Below, in pieces: positions 11,270-23,892 of a DNA stretch of 64,000 nucleotides. The position numbers were made by a program, and so were the translations under genes. The notes beneath the pieces are model-generated. The model made no database searches. It saw nothing but the letters and a program-made list of their open reading frames with translations, and had not been told where the DNA came from. The stretch comes from Lumnitzera littorea (lineage: Eukaryota > Streptophyta > Magnoliopsida > Myrtales > Combretaceae): positions 89,157,349 to 89,221,348 of the forward strand of contig JAMXBB010000007.1 of the NCBI GenBank assembly GCA_024138015.1, in the 5' to 3' direction. How positions within the stretch are numbered: position 1 is the first letter of the stretch; each line of letters begins with the position of its first letter.

Positions 11270-11900
11270 GTCAAACTTATGATTTTATCTAGAATAACTA
11301 GAAGATCTATAGAATCATAGATTCAAAATGTAAGTTTTTATAATTTATGTAAAATTGTATATAAAAACAATAAATATGCTAATGGTAGTTATAGAAGACA
11401 TGAAATGCAAGATGGAGATAAAGAAATAAAAAGGATTAAGTTTTTTTTTTTCATAAAAAATTATTAATATATAATTTAATATGTATAGAAAGAGGATAAG
11501 CAAAACCAAAAGTAAATTTTTTCCATTATTATGTTTTAAAAAAGAGATGAATCAAAGGGAATTAAACCCTTCAACTTATTTTGGATTAAGAGAGAGGGAG
11601 AAAGAGGAAAAAAGAATTGGAATGGGAAGTAAACATGTTGTAATACTTTAACAATATATTGGCTTGTATAAGCCTAGTTATACTTTTTAATATTTAGACC
11701 ATTTAAATTACATACGTAAAATTGGTAAATTCAATTAAAAAAGTATATCTTTGCCAAGTTTAGTATATAGACTCGTAATTTTGCCAATCTACATGAAAAA
11801 AAATTTTATGCTCAAGTTAATTCTAAAAAACCTCCTAAAATTATAAATTTGTAAAATTGTGTAAGTTGAATTGCAATTTTGACCACGTGACCACTATAAT
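11270..11900 (+). repeat. Dispersed non-coding repeat, copy 1
   Basis: Runs parallel to 48,740-49,440: TATGATTTTATCTAGAATAA matches ATGATTCTATCTAAAATAAT in the other copy, then a GAGAGA-G-AAAGAGG block, TTGTAAT-CTTTAA, GGCTT-TATAA, and a tail with CTCAAGTTAA, AAATTATAAATT and GATTTTGA-like text. No coding content in either copy. It interrupts triplet-rich sequence. Confidence 0.6.
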
Positions 11901-12310
11901 CATAATAAGATAGTGTAGTGGTTCAATGAAGGTGTCATAATGGTGGGGATTATGATAACTAAAGGGTGATTTTTGTTTGATGTGGTAATGGTAGTGGAAA
12001 GGTGGTTAGAATATGGTAATACTGGTAATGTAGTAATGACATGGTAGTGATGTTAGAGTTTGCAGCACCAAATCTACTTACGAGTAGTTTTGGTTGTGGT
12101 AGTGGTGCTAGCATATTCATGGGTATAGTTATGGTCTTGAGATGGTGTAACATACTCTTGTTAGTATGGTGCTAAATGATGATTAATTGGTGGTATGGAT
12201 TATGGTAAAAATACTTAGGTGGTGGTAATGTTAACTTGTGATGATTATAGCGATGATGGCATGATGGTATTAATGCAACTTAGTGGTAATGGGGTGGTCC
12301 CAACAATAGT
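11901..12310. repeat. Triplet-rich (GGT/GAT/AAT) sequence, continuation
   Basis: Same word use as 10,731-11,269. The minus-strand frame 11,959-12,153 is a composition artefact. Confidence 0.5.
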
Positions 12311-12634
12311 GATAGTGGGGCGAATTCTTGGAGGTTTATTTTTTTTTTCTTTAATTTTTGAAATTGTCCTTAAGTTCTAATTATTTTCCAATTTGTTTAT
12401 TATGTTCTCGCTAAATTATATTTAAAGAAATATTTTCAGTGAAATAAATATGCCCACCAATTGATAATCCTACTTTCTTTTAGCACAAAAAATAGGAAAT
12501 ATGGGAAACTTTAAGTATTTGTTGAATTATATAGTAATATTATCTAGTATTGCCTTCACTTTTAGTGAATAGCATGAATGGATTGTGTGTAATCTAGGTA
12601 AGGTTGATTCCTATCCCTCAAGTAATGTTTCCCC

Positions 12635-12667
<33 letters not shown>

Positions 12668-14570
12668 TAAATAAAGACCTTATGCTTAGTATTCATTTAT
12701 ATTCTATAACTGTGACATTCTTCTAGAAAGCAAATCTAGAAGTCTCCTTCCCTGGATCTCTATCAGAGTAAATTAACATCGATGCCAATGTTATAACAAA
12801 ATAATCTAGAAGGTCTACATATAGTAGATGCTTTCATTCTGAATCATTTTAGCATTGACAAGTAAATGTTATATGCTTATTTCTATTACATCATACTTCT
12901 TTTTTTCAAATGTAAATAATGTCCTAAACTTTGACCTTAATGTGGATATATCCTTAAACTTCCAAATATTATAAATAATTCTTTCAAAACTTTGATAAAT
13001 TGAAGCCCTAAAGATTACATATATTCCCTCTATTTTGACCTTAATGGAGAAATACCCCATGGAACTTATCAAAGTATACTTTGAAAACTCATAAACTTGA
13101 CCTTATTACATTATTGGAAAAAACAAGAACTTTATGTTGAATTTAAAAGTTTGAAGGAGTTATTTGCAATACAATATCTAAAAATTTAGTGATCCATATT
13201 GAGATCAATATTTAGGGAGTTATTTACAATCTTCTCGACTTTTTTTTTTCCTTTCAATAATGTGTCATGATTCCCTTTGTTTTACATGTAACTCCATTTC
13301 ATATATATATATATATATTCTTATTAGGAATTTCTAAGATTATCTATATAATGGGTTTTAGTAAATGCATGTCAAGAAGAAAGTCATTATTTTTAATGAT
13401 ATCTGCCTAAAAGTGGTGAACATCAAAGTAGTATTAGGTCCAACAAATAAAATTATGGAATTCTAAACATTTGTTTATTTTAGGGGTAAGTAGTTTTGAA
13501 GTAGATAGGGTGAGAATCCCTTTCTATAACTAACCTAGTAGGTATCGATTCTAAAACCATGGAACCTAAACTTACTTTAGACCTTCTAATGACTACCTCG
13601 AAACATGTATATGGAAATCTATAATCAGAACTTATTACTTGTGAGGCTGTGACATTAGATGCCTATCTACCTACCTAATTGTAGAGCCAAATGGCTTTAT
13701 TAGTTGACCTAATTTTAGAACACTAATAGATGTCGATGGTTACTTTTATATTTAGTTGATACCAATACTGGTATCATAAAGTACTTCTAATTTTAGAGAT
13801 ACATATGGAAAGTTTTCAGAGTTAAATACATATTACAATTAGAATTAATATACTTTTTTTATGGCGCTACTTACATCGGCTAATAGTTACCACATAATTC
13901 GTTTCTATCTAGTCACTTGCTCAAAATTTGCATAAGTAAAGTCTTTTTTTAAGTAGCATAGATATTTAAGCAAGTGATTTAACTAGAGTGCATTAGGTAG
14001 CAAATATTTCATTTATGTTGGGATGGTGATGACTAACACCTAACAGATGCAAGTAGCAAATAGAAAGAGGTAATAATAATGATTCTAATACATATTTAAT
14101 TTTAAATATTTTTTGTGCATTTTTAAATTTATAAGTACTGCATAGTGTGAAAGTGAAAATAACTTTTTATTAAAGTGATCATTGTCTTCTTCTTTTTTGA
14201 TCCTTGACACATTCTGCTGGGTACTAGCCACTTGTTTAAACACATCATGATTTAAAGTAAGATGACACAATGCATCCTATAAAAAGAGATGCCAATGTCT
14301 ATTGCAATACTTACACTATGTAATAGATGTAAAATTTAATATTATATGAAAAGTATTAACATAAGATATACATAGAAGGAGAATGGGAAAAAATATTCAT
14401 AGATTCTCCTAAGAAATGCTATGTAACATAGCCTTTGTATGTGTGTTTGTGTCGACAAAAGCAAAGCAAATAAATAAGGTTCAATTTACAGACAAAGATT
14501 ATCAAGTTCATACTTATGCATGTCTTATTTTTTTTTTTCTTTTCTTGGTTTCCTTGGGCATGATATGTAA
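12311..14570. other. AT-rich sequence, no gene; ATT microsatellite
   Basis: A perfect ATT-repeat tract of about 30 bases is at 12,638-12,668, and a TA repeat is near 13,300-13,319. The words AAACTTTGA, CTTAATG and TTAT-CTCC recur at 12,900-13,250, but I recognise no element. Frames 12,869-13,072 and 14,085-14,270 (minus) are unsupported. Confidence 0.4.
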
Positions 14571-15513
14571 CCTTGTGAATTGAGGGGACTCATGAGTCAA
14601 GACTGTAATTTTGTAGTCATGCCATGTTGGGCTTTTATGAGTTTTTTCTTAGAGGTTGGCAAGACTTAGATGTGGTAAAACCTAACAAAGGAAAAGGAAT
14701 AAAAGAATAAAAATAAGCGAATAATTAAAGTAAGGGTCCAAATGGTTTTATATAAAAGAGATAGGGGTAATTTAGAAATGATAAAAAGTTTGTAAAACCA
14801 TACAATATAAGTCGACATAAGCATTCTAGAAATCCTTTTCTTTACACTCCTCTACGTGTGCAAAATCTTTAGCATAAGATTCCCATGCAAAGCCTAAGTC
14901 AAATGAAGAGTTTTCCCTCGTTTTCACAAAATCAAGATAGAAGAGTTAAAGGTAAAGATCTAGGAACTTGTTTTTATTTTAAGAATTTAATCAATTTTCA
15001 ATAGAATATTCATTTCTCTATAGGGCGGTACGTAAAACATATTTTAAGTGGTGTTTTGAGGTTTTCGCAACGGGCTTTTTGTGGTAGGGGTGTGAGTTTC
15101 AAATTCCTAAGGTAAGACGCGTAAAACCCAACTTTTGATACATTTCTCTTAAGGTGAACCTAAAGAAATTTGTTTCTAGCTAGGACTTGCTATAGAATAA
15201 GTTGTAGATTGTGTTTTAGTGATTTAGAGCACCAAGGATCTTAGTGTGGTGTGAGGTTACACATCCCGAAGGTAAGATTTTTAGTGAATTCTTAGTGTTT
15301 GTGTTATTCCTTAAGATTTAACAATTTTGTTGTATTGGTTGATTAAGGGTTGATGGAATTTCATTTTGATGTAGGGAGTGAAAATGTCCTTATAGAATGT
15401 AGAAATCTATAAACTGCCATCGGGCATTGAGCTCCCTTTAGCATTTGGATGCTAGGGAGAAAATTCTCCTAGAACCTTGGCATATAGATGCTACATGAGG
15501 TAATAGTTGGATG
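14571..15513 (+). repeat. LTR fragment (plus orientation), interrupted at 15,513
   Basis: A TATA box (TATATAAAA, 14,749-14,757), a C/T-rich stretch and splice-donor-like AAGGTAAGA words (about 15,110 and 15,270) give the layout of a gypsy LTR read on the plus strand. The sequence is cut by the TG end of the chromovirus LTR at 15,514, so it is probably the older host of that insertion. Its other part was not found, because the other end of the chromovirus is truncated. Confidence 0.4.
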
Positions 15514-18500
15514 TGTTATGACCTAAGGGGGCTAGTCGTAGTAGTCGCCATATACTATACAAAAGATTGTAGATTGAATTCCTTTACAATCGACGACCTT
15601 TTTATACGATATACATGGCTACAGCTACTACTAACTACTAATAATACGCAAGCTTAAGTAATATCATTTTATGATAAATAATAATATTATAAAAACATAA
15701 CACATGGTCTATTTGTATAAAAGCTTACAACTACAAAGTCTGAAATATGTCTTAAGTCAAACTAGTATAACAATTACATATTCAGATCTATAAACTATCA
15801 GAAGTACTCTCTAATCACATCCAGCTCTCATATTGACCCTGTATAGAAAACTAACCTCAAGCATGCGACAACCTGACTCTACAAAAAGGTCAGCTTGCAA
15901 GAGAAGACTATAAAGGTATAAGCTAACTAGCTTAGTGAGATAATTTCCCTCAACCATACAGTAATCAAGTTATACAACACTTAAGTTCAATCAAATGAAT
16001 GCATGACAAACAGTATGCTAAACAAGTATATGCAGGTGACCAAGTACTGCATGCAACTTAGATTTAACGCCTTCCGAAGTCAGGGTTAGAGATTCATCGG
16101 TACAGTCAGATCCGGGTATCATAGTAGAACTTATTTTATAACGAAACTTCATGTTTCGTAATCAAAAGGTAATGGTACATCCATTATCAGTTTTATCAAA
16201 ACGAGTTCTACACATGATTGTGAGTAGGTTTACGCAGCCCTCACTTACCCATAAACGAAGGCCTCTAGACTTGACCTTTAACTAGGTGGTTGGTGCCTCC
16301 AATGCCTAGTCATTCCGTAGGTCAAGGTAAGGTCATATCACACGTATGCATTGTACGAAATCTATCACAATCAATAATCAACCCACGTATGGCATCTCAC
16401 TATCTTTGTGTAATGTGACTATCGGAATTAGTTATGCAGTGCATGATTTATACATGATCCAAGTTTACTTTTTCTAGTCGAATAAAATTAAGTTTGATTT
16501 ATTCAGTGATCATTTCAAGTCATAAACAATCAATTTTTAGCAAATCTACTATGCAACACTCATTATATTATTGAAGTTTAAAGTAAATTCACTATCAACA
16601 ATAATTATCATGCACAAACATAACCCAACCTCATATACATTCATTTATAAATTATAACTTATATTTACTAACTACAAACACAAACAAGTACAGAATTATT
16701 AGAGAAAATTCACTCAGTCATGGCTAATTCAGGGGTCGTAGTAGTTTGGTAGCAGTTGAGGGTCTATATCGAAATCACTTGAGAATAATGAAAATTTGTA
16801 AGTTTGGGAATTTAAAGCTAATTAGTATCATAATTTGTAAGGTCTACTTTACTTAGTTACATGAAATTATCGATTTGATCTTTTTATCGAATCGCGTGTA
16901 ACTTTTTCGTTTTAGCTCGGATCGTTATGAACTTATAGTTTATTTTGATCGTTTTCGAGTGTATTTTCTCGTAATGAGGTCCGGTTTGGACGTTGTGACT
17001 CGTAGTTTAAATTGTAATATAAAAATATCACAAAAATTACTATTTAAGTTTAAAAATTATAAAATATTAATTTTTGCTTTTTCTTAATATATTTATGATT
17101 TAATAATTATTTAAATCATATATTCGCTATTTTTATTGTTTTAAGCATACTTTTCCTATTTTTGAGATTTTAGCTTTGTTATGATTATTATTATTATTAT
17201 TGCCATTATTATTTTTATTATTTCTTATTTTCTTATTATTTATCTATATTTCACTTTATACACACATATATATATAGACTTATAATATATTTTATAAATT
17301 TATAATTTTACCTTATTGAAAAACTCTTAATTTATGGTAATATATATATATATATATATACCTATTCCTTATAAATTTATTTTAGTTTATAGATATTATT
17401 ATATTATATATATATTTTTGGTATTCTACACATATATACTATATGTTATACTCTATATGTATGTATATACTTATTTTATGAAAACAAACATATTCTTATG
17501 TACATATACATATTTGCATGTATTTGTATTTATATATATAAATATACTCATATAATTTCGAATACATAGATATATATAAATAATATATAAATACCTATTC
17601 TTGTATTATATATTCGATATATATATATTTACATATTATTTGTTATAAAATATGTATACTATATATTATACATATATTTTATGATATATGCGGTATACTG
17701 CAATATATACTCTATATTATACATATATATATGCCCTATATACATATATCATCACTTATGGAAATATACTACTACATATATATACTATATGATTATATAT
17801 ATATATACGAAAATAATTATACATGTATACATAACTATTTTTAAATTTCACGGTTGCACATATATATATATATATATATATATATACTATAGTTATTTTA
17901 TAAAATACCTAATACTAATTATATGTATTCTTAAAAAAATACATAACACATACTCTTTCGTATAATATACCTATGTACATACATGTATACATACATCATC
18001 TAATACATAAATATATAATTCAATTTATGCATTTATGCACATATACATGTAATAGTAGTGTTATATTTATAAAAAAAAAATACCATACAAATAATACATT
18101 TATACATGTATATACTATATAATATATATCTATATTACTAAAATACTTTTACTTACCTATTATTTTTAGTTTTTCTTCTTCTTTTCTTCCTCTATTCTTC
18201 TTCTTTTCTTCTTCTTTTTCTTCCTTCTTTTTCTCACGTTTTTGCTTCTAGGATTTCGGTTTGTTTCCAAATTTTTTTCTTTCTTTTGTTCATGTATTTA
18301 GCAAATGTTAAGAAGGTAAAACAAATCTTATCCTAATCTTTTGAAATAATGAAGATGGGATAAGGTAATTATCTCCAATTTTTTCTTTTATTGTAAACTT
18401 AACACATGGCAATTTATTTCCTTACGTGGGCTGCCATTTGATTTCTATTTTCAGAACGTGGCAATTGGAGAAAAAGAAGAAAAGAAAGAAAAGAGAAAAA

Positions 18501-19012
18501 AAGAAGAAAGAGAAGGAAAATAAAAATTAATAATAAATATATGTAATTTTTCTAAACATAAAAATTATAACAATACTCATCATAAATTAATTTTAAAATT
18601 TTTATGAAAATTTATCAATTTAATTGGTACCCATTACAATTATAATTTTTATAAGTTATTATAGCGATTTCGTTAAAATTTCACGCGAATAGGCGATTTA
18701 GTCAAAAATTTTAATTGATTATGATTATATCACTATCGAGTAATATTTAACTATTTTATAGGTTTATATTTATAATTTTAGGGTTTCGAACAAATTCGGG
18801 TTCAATTTTTTATTAATGGTGCATAAATCAATTTTAAGGTTTTAGTATGCGATTTAGGGTTTCGATCAATTCCTAGGATTTTGTTATTGGTGTTATATTT
18901 GATTTATTCAATTTCATAATATTTTATTGTTACTAGCCTTATCGACTTATTGTACAGTTTATGACACTCGAACTTGAATTAGGGTTTAACTACTGATCTC
19001 CTAAGGTTTACA
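15514..19012 (-). repeat. 3' LTR of the chromovirus (3,499 bp)
   Basis: Outer end TGTTATGACC at 15,514; inner end AAGGTTTACA ending at 19,012, so TG...CA on the plus strand. The inner end abuts a polypurine tract on the minus strand. 15,514-16,500 matches 25,352-26,334 of the 5' LTR. It contains a 1-kb TA-rich block (17,160-18,160), a polypyrimidine tract (about 18,166-18,240) and a polypurine tract (about 18,467-18,522). The frames at 17,334-17,555 and 17,681-17,965 are TA-repeat artefacts. Confidence 0.9.
17160..18160. repeat. TA-rich microsatellite cluster inside the LTR
   Basis: Repeated (TA)n tracts, the longest near 17,339-17,361 and 17,860-17,886, embedded in ATATAC/ATGTAT text. Part of the LTR, not a separate element. 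Confidence 0.8.
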
Positions 19013-19027
19013 TTCTTCCACCCTTCA
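19013..19027 (-). promoter_or_regulatory. Polypurine tract (PPT)
   Basis: On the minus strand GAAGGGTGGAAGAA lies directly before the LTR start TGTAAACC. This is the expected primer site for plus-strand DNA synthesis, and it fixes the inner LTR boundary at 19,012. Confidence 0.85.
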
Positions 19028-20345
19028 AATAAGTTTTGTCCTCAAGACTTGAGATGCCTACCTGGTTCTACGAATAGGTGTGGATATCTCCTCTTTACTT
19101 TATCTTCCGCTTCCCAGGTAGCTGATTCTCATTCACGGTTTCTCCATAATATCTTGACATAACGTATCTGTTTATTCCTCAATTGCTGTACTTTACTATC
19201 TATGATCTTCATTGGGTGTTCTTCATATGTCAAGTTTTCTTGCAGTCTTATTGATTCCAATGTAATGATACGATTGGGATTAGGAATGTATTTCCTCAAA
19301 ACTAACATATGGAAAACGTTATGAATTCCTGATTGGTAAGCTAGATTCCTAACTTGTTCTAAAATCTCAAATGAGTCTATATATCTTGGACTCAGTTTTC
19401 CTTGGGCTTTAGCATGATGAATACTTTTGATCGGTTTTACTCTTAAATACACATGTTCTCCCACTTAGACTTCCAATTCCCTTCTCCTCAAATCAGCCCA
19501 GCTCTTTTATCTATTTTGAGATTCTTTCATCTTTTGTTTGATCACTATTATTTTATCTGCTACTTCTTGAATCAAATCGGGACCTATTATAGCTTTCTCT
19601 ACATCATCCCAGAATGATGGAGATCAGCACTTTCTTCCATATAAAGCTTCATAAGGTGGCATGTGTATGGTTGAGTGATAACTGTTATTATAAGTGAATT
19701 CAACCAAAGGCAAATGAGCATCCCAACTTCCTTTAAACTCTATAATACATGCCTTTAACATATCTTCCAAAGTCTGAATAGGTCTCTCAGTCTGTCCATC
19801 TATTTGAGGGTGATATGCTTGTTGAACTGTAGCTTCGATCCCATCATTTTTTGTAAACTTCCGTAAAATTTTGATACAAATCTTGAATCTCTATCCGATA
19901 CAATTCTTACTAGGACACCATGTAGTCTCACTATCGCCTTGATATATATCCTTGCCAATTTCTCCAAAGAAAAAGTCTTATTAATTGGCAAAAAGTGAGC
20001 TGATTTGGTAAGTCAATCAACGATTACTCAAATTGCATCAAAACTAGTAGCTATCCTTAGTAAACCACTCACAAAATCCATAGATATCTGATCCCATTTC
20101 CATTCTGGAATAGATAAGGGTTGTAGTAATTTCCTTTGTCGTTAATGTTCAGCTTTCACTCTCTAACAAGTTTCACACTTAAGCACAAAATCAGCCACGT
20201 CTTGTTTCATTCCATTCTACTAGAAATTCTTTTTCAAATCTTGGTATATCTTCATTCCTCCTGGATGTATAGTATAGCCTGAATAATGAGCTTCACTTAA
20301 AATTTCTTTTCGAAGCTCCTCATCATCAGGTACATACAATTGGTT
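19016..20345 (-). pseudogene. Integrase with C-terminal chromodomain (broken)
   Basis: Would insert the cDNA into chromatin. In minus-strand order: zinc-binding HHCC (AHYSGY, IHPGG, LKCETC) about 20,315-20,165; catalytic core with WDQISMDFV (first Asp), IVSDRDSRF (second Asp) and DGQTERPIQ (Glu, about 19,795), so the D-D-E residues are all present; C-terminal region KLSPRYIDSFEIL; then a chromodomain, about 19,245-19,050, with VKILWRNRE, ATWEAED and YPHLF. A frameshift follows GSKLQF near 19,830, and there are several in-frame stops, including one inside the chromodomain. The open parts are 19,129-19,464 and 19,800-19,991. The chromodomain in known chromoviruses directs insertion to marked chromatin. 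Confidence 0.9.
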
Positions 20346-20375
20346 ATTCATGCAAAGTGTATCATGTTCATCCAT

Positions 20376-21982
20376 TCAAAAATCAATGTATTTCCTGCTT
20401 CCCATTTCTTCTTTGATTCGATTAAATACAACATCGCCTTGTTGAGCAATTCTAATTCTTTGCATCAGTGTTGACTTTATCACTAAATTTGATAATTCAA
20501 TATTTTCTTCATGCCATGAAAGCTCCAAATTTAACCTTTCAAACTCTTTAATGAGTTCCCTTTTATCAGTCAAAAGAGAAGTAACTTCACCATAATTCTT
20601 CCTGCTTAATGCATTAGCAACCGCATTTACTCTGCCTGGGCAGTAGTTAATTCCCAAATCATAGTCTTTAATCAACTCAAGCCATCTTCTTTGTCTCATA
20701 TTCAACTCCTTCTGAGTAAACAAATACTTAAGGCTCTTATGATCAGTGAAAATTTCGCATCTTTGTCCATATAGATAGTGTCGCCATAGCTTTAGTGCAA
20801 ACACTATAGCTGCAAGTTCCAAATCATGAGTTGGATAGTTTTCTCATGTGGTCTCAACTATCCGAAGCATATGCAATCACTTTTCTTCTTTGCATAAGTA
20901 CATATCTCAATCCGTTTTTAGAAGCATCACTATACACAATGAAAGACTCTTTATCATTTGGCAATACAAGGATCGAAGCGGACATTAATCTCTTCTTTAA
21001 CTCTTGAAAACTCTTTTCTTGTTTTTCACCGCACTCAAATTTTACATTCTTTTGTGTCAATTGGGTGAGTGATCTTGAAATCTTTGAAAAGTCCTCAACA
21101 AACTTCTTGTAATATCCATCCAATCCAAGAAAACTTCGAATCTTAATAACCGTCTCTGGTCTTTTCCATTCCACTATAGCCTTAATCTTTTCAGGATCAA
21201 CTGATATACCATCTCTTGTTATTACATGTCCAAGAAAAGATATTTTCTTTAACCAGAAATCGCACATAGACAATTTTGCATATAACTTTTGTTCTCGTAA
21301 AGTTTGCAACACCATTCCCAAATGTTCTTCATGTTGCTTAGATGTAGCAGAATATACCAAAATATTATCGATGAACACAATTACGCACTTATCCAATAAA
21401 GGTCTGAACACACCATTCATTAGATCCATAAATGTAGCAGAAGCATTCGTCAGACCAAAAGGCATCACCACAAATTCATAATGACCATATCTCATCTGAA
21501 ATGCCGTCTTCAGAACATCCTCCAACTTAATTCTCAGTTGATGATAGCCTGACCTTAAGTCAATCCTAGAAAAAGACACTTGCACCTTGCAACTAATCAA
21601 ATAAATCATCAATCCTCGGAAGTGGATATTTGTTCTTGATGGTCACCTTATTTAACTCTCTGTAATCAATACAAAGCCTAAGTGATCCATCCTTCTTCTT
21701 GACAAATAATACTGGTGCTCCCTAGGGTAAAACACTTGGCCTTATAAAGCCTTGATCCAATAATTCTTGTAATTGCTTTTTCAGCTCTTGTAACTCAATT
21801 GGAGCTATTCTATATGGAGCTTTAGATATTAGCTTAGCTCCTAGAATTAAATCCATAACGAAGTCGATCTCTCTTTTCGGTGGTAATTTAGGTAATTCAT
21901 TTGGAAATACATAAAAAAATTCATTCACCACTAAAATTTCTTCAACATTTGACTTTTTAGGATCGGTATCCAAAGCATTCAA
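20376..21982 (-). pseudogene. Reverse transcriptase and RNase H (broken)
   Basis: Three open parts: 21,722-21,982 (RT N-terminus, LPPKREIDF, APYRIAP, GFIRPSV), 20,854-21,612 (fingers/palm, FSRIDLRSGYHQL, MPFGLTNA) and 20,376-20,822 (RNase H end, FTDHKSLKY, ALSRKN). The segment between the first two still reads KKKDGSLRLCIDYRELN after a stop. The catalytic box is VFIDNILVYS where the family has FIDD, so the second catalytic Asp is Asn (GAT to AAT). RNase H keeps IVYSDASKNG. A frameshift lies between 20,822 and 20,854. Roughly family length when the pieces are put in order. Confidence 0.92.
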
Positions 21983-22416
21983 TCAACCAACATCCGTGAT
22001 CAATTCTAGAGCACTTAGCTCTGGTACTCTTGCTACTGCATAATTCCCTTGAAATATAGCTTTATTTCCTCTTGAAGTCTCAAACAATACTTGCTTTTCT
22101 TTACAGTCAACAGTAGCTTTCATACTTGCTATCCAATTCGTTCCTAATATGGCATCGTACTTATCCATATCTAAAATAATCATATCTACTTTATTGTCAA
22201 AGTTTTAGATCTTTAAAGGATACTCTTTCACCATTTCTCTTGTAATTACTACACTTCCAGTAGGTGTTCTTACTCCTAAACTCAAATTTGTAGCAGTTGT
22301 AACTAAACCAGTTTGCTTTACTACTCCTAGAGCTATGAAAGAATGTGTAGCTCCTGTATCAAATAAGGTATAAACTGAATGTCCAACTACGTCGATATTC
22401 CCTCAATCACAAAATT
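21983..22416 (-). pseudogene. Aspartic protease (retropepsin-like), broken
   Basis: Would cut Gag and Pol polyproteins. The active-site motif is FDTGATHSFIA, near 22,350 on the minus strand, with the Asp-Thr-Gly intact. The C-terminal half (open 21,983-22,183) has YDAILGTNWI, matching the FDVILGMDWL motif of chromovirus proteases. A stop near 22,205 and a frameshift before the active site break it. It is continuous with RT downstream. Confidence 0.85.
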
Positions 22417-22549
22417 CTTAAGTCTTATTCTCATTTTATTGCTTTATAAGTTTTCATTTACCACTTCTATTTACTTATTTTTTATTCATGCTTCATATAT
22501 TATTCATAATAACTAAAGCAATTTAATAATAAGAATTTAAGATACATAC
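22417..22549 (-). other. Possible intron or AT-rich insertion between gag and protease
   Basis: Very AT-rich 133-bp stretch separating readable gag from readable protease. The minus strand has CCG|GTATGTATC at its start (GT at 22,549-22,548) and CTTAAG|AATTTTG at its end. The donor is good, but the acceptor lacks a pyrimidine tract. An insertion or ordinary decay is an alternative. Confidence 0.3.
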
Positions 22550-23892
22550 CGGTTATTAGCTTGTAATCCACAAATTCTTCAGTCCCTTCGGGTACTTCTA
22601 AATCTTCTTCTACATAGTCCTCATAACTCCAATTACCTTCCAAATTGTATATTCTGGTGGCATTTGCTGCACCTGGACGTGTATTTCCCGCATTTAATCC
22701 TCCAATCGCTCTTCCAATAGCTGGATGTCTAACAGCTGGTGGTGGTTTAGTAACTTGAGCATTTGCAATGGTACGTTGTGGATAAGTAGTAGAATAATGT
22801 CCAACTTTGTTGCAAATGAAATAAGTAACAGCATTCTTTTTAGGGCAATCTGTTACCCGATGCTTGCTTTCTCCATAATAAAAGCATTTCCCTTGTAATT
22901 GGGAACAATCTCAAGAGTAATGAGTTCCTTTACACTTCCAGCACTTTGGTAGTTCATTACTCCTTTGAAATCTTCCTGGTAGTCTTACAAATCTTCTCAT
23001 CTTGTTACTACTACTTCCACTAGGCCCTTCAAAAGGTCTCTTCCCAAATATACTTATCTTACGTTTTCCTGCATCTTCACTTTGCCTTTTTGCATTATTT
23101 AGTACTCGTGCTTTTTCCACCATATCAGCAAAGTTTCTTGGTTCAAACTCCATAATTCTCCTTCTCATGTTAGCATCAAATCCTCTGGAAAAGATTTGCA
23201 TCTTCAATCTATCACTCATTTGATATTCAGGTGGTGCAAATTGCAACAACCTATTAAATTTTGCTTCGTACTGCTCTACAATACGCGTCCCTTTCATAAT
23301 GCCCAACAAATCTTCACTATACTTCAATCTTAAACTTCTAGGAAAGTAATACTCTAGGAATTCATGTCAGAAAACTTTGCAAGTTATTGGTCCTCTCAAA
23401 TTCCTCTATTTTGATTCCCACTAAGTTTGCGCTCTCATTTTCAACATATATGTACCATAGATAAGCTTGAGATGTGGTGCAATCTCGAATGCCTCAAATG
23501 ATCTTTTAATCTAATGTGACCAATCTTCTGCTTCATCAGGTCTACTGGCTACACCCTCAAAATATTTGTTACACTATATAAATTCTGGCAAAAGGCTACG
23601 CTGTTGCTTGAGATCTATAGGTACTTGGGGCATCACTCCTGCTAGTATAGCTGGTGGTGGTGGAGGTGGTAAAGGAATTTTCGAGTTTACTACGGGAGGT
23701 GGTGCTTGTACAGGTGATACTGGCTCTCAAGCTAAATATGTTCTTAACAATTCATTCTGCACATGGATAGTTGCAAGAATCTCATCTATTCTATCTTGAG
23801 GCCTTCCCGGTAGTCTTCCTTATATAGGTTGTTCCCTTTCTTGAGCAGGTTGAGCTTGCTCATCTGGTTGCCGTCTTCTGCGTCTAACTTGA
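22550..23892 (-). pseudogene. Gag (capsid and nucleocapsid), broken
   Basis: Would form the particle and bind RNA. In order: charged N-terminus (RRRRQPDEQAQ), proline-rich segment (PLPPPPPAIL), capsid with FEGVA, EAEDW, then EQYEAKFNRLLQFAPPEY and FSRGFDANMRRRIMEFEP (major homology region; open 22,911-23,327), and three CCHC-like knuckles: CWKCKGTHYS-stop-DC, CFYYGESKHRVTDC (second Cys is Tyr) and YFICNKVGHYSTTYP (first and last Cys are Tyr). No ATG precedes the first readable codons. Instead TTTCTCAG, a good splice acceptor, lies directly before them at 23,893. Antisense frames at 23,002 and 23,566 are shadows. Confidence 0.88.

Noticed and set aside
17334..17965. Two I/Y-rich frames
   Set aside because: Translation of TA microsatellite inside an LTR.
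22995..23799. Plus-strand frames of 73 and 77 codons
   Set aside because: Antisense shadows of the minus-strand gag.
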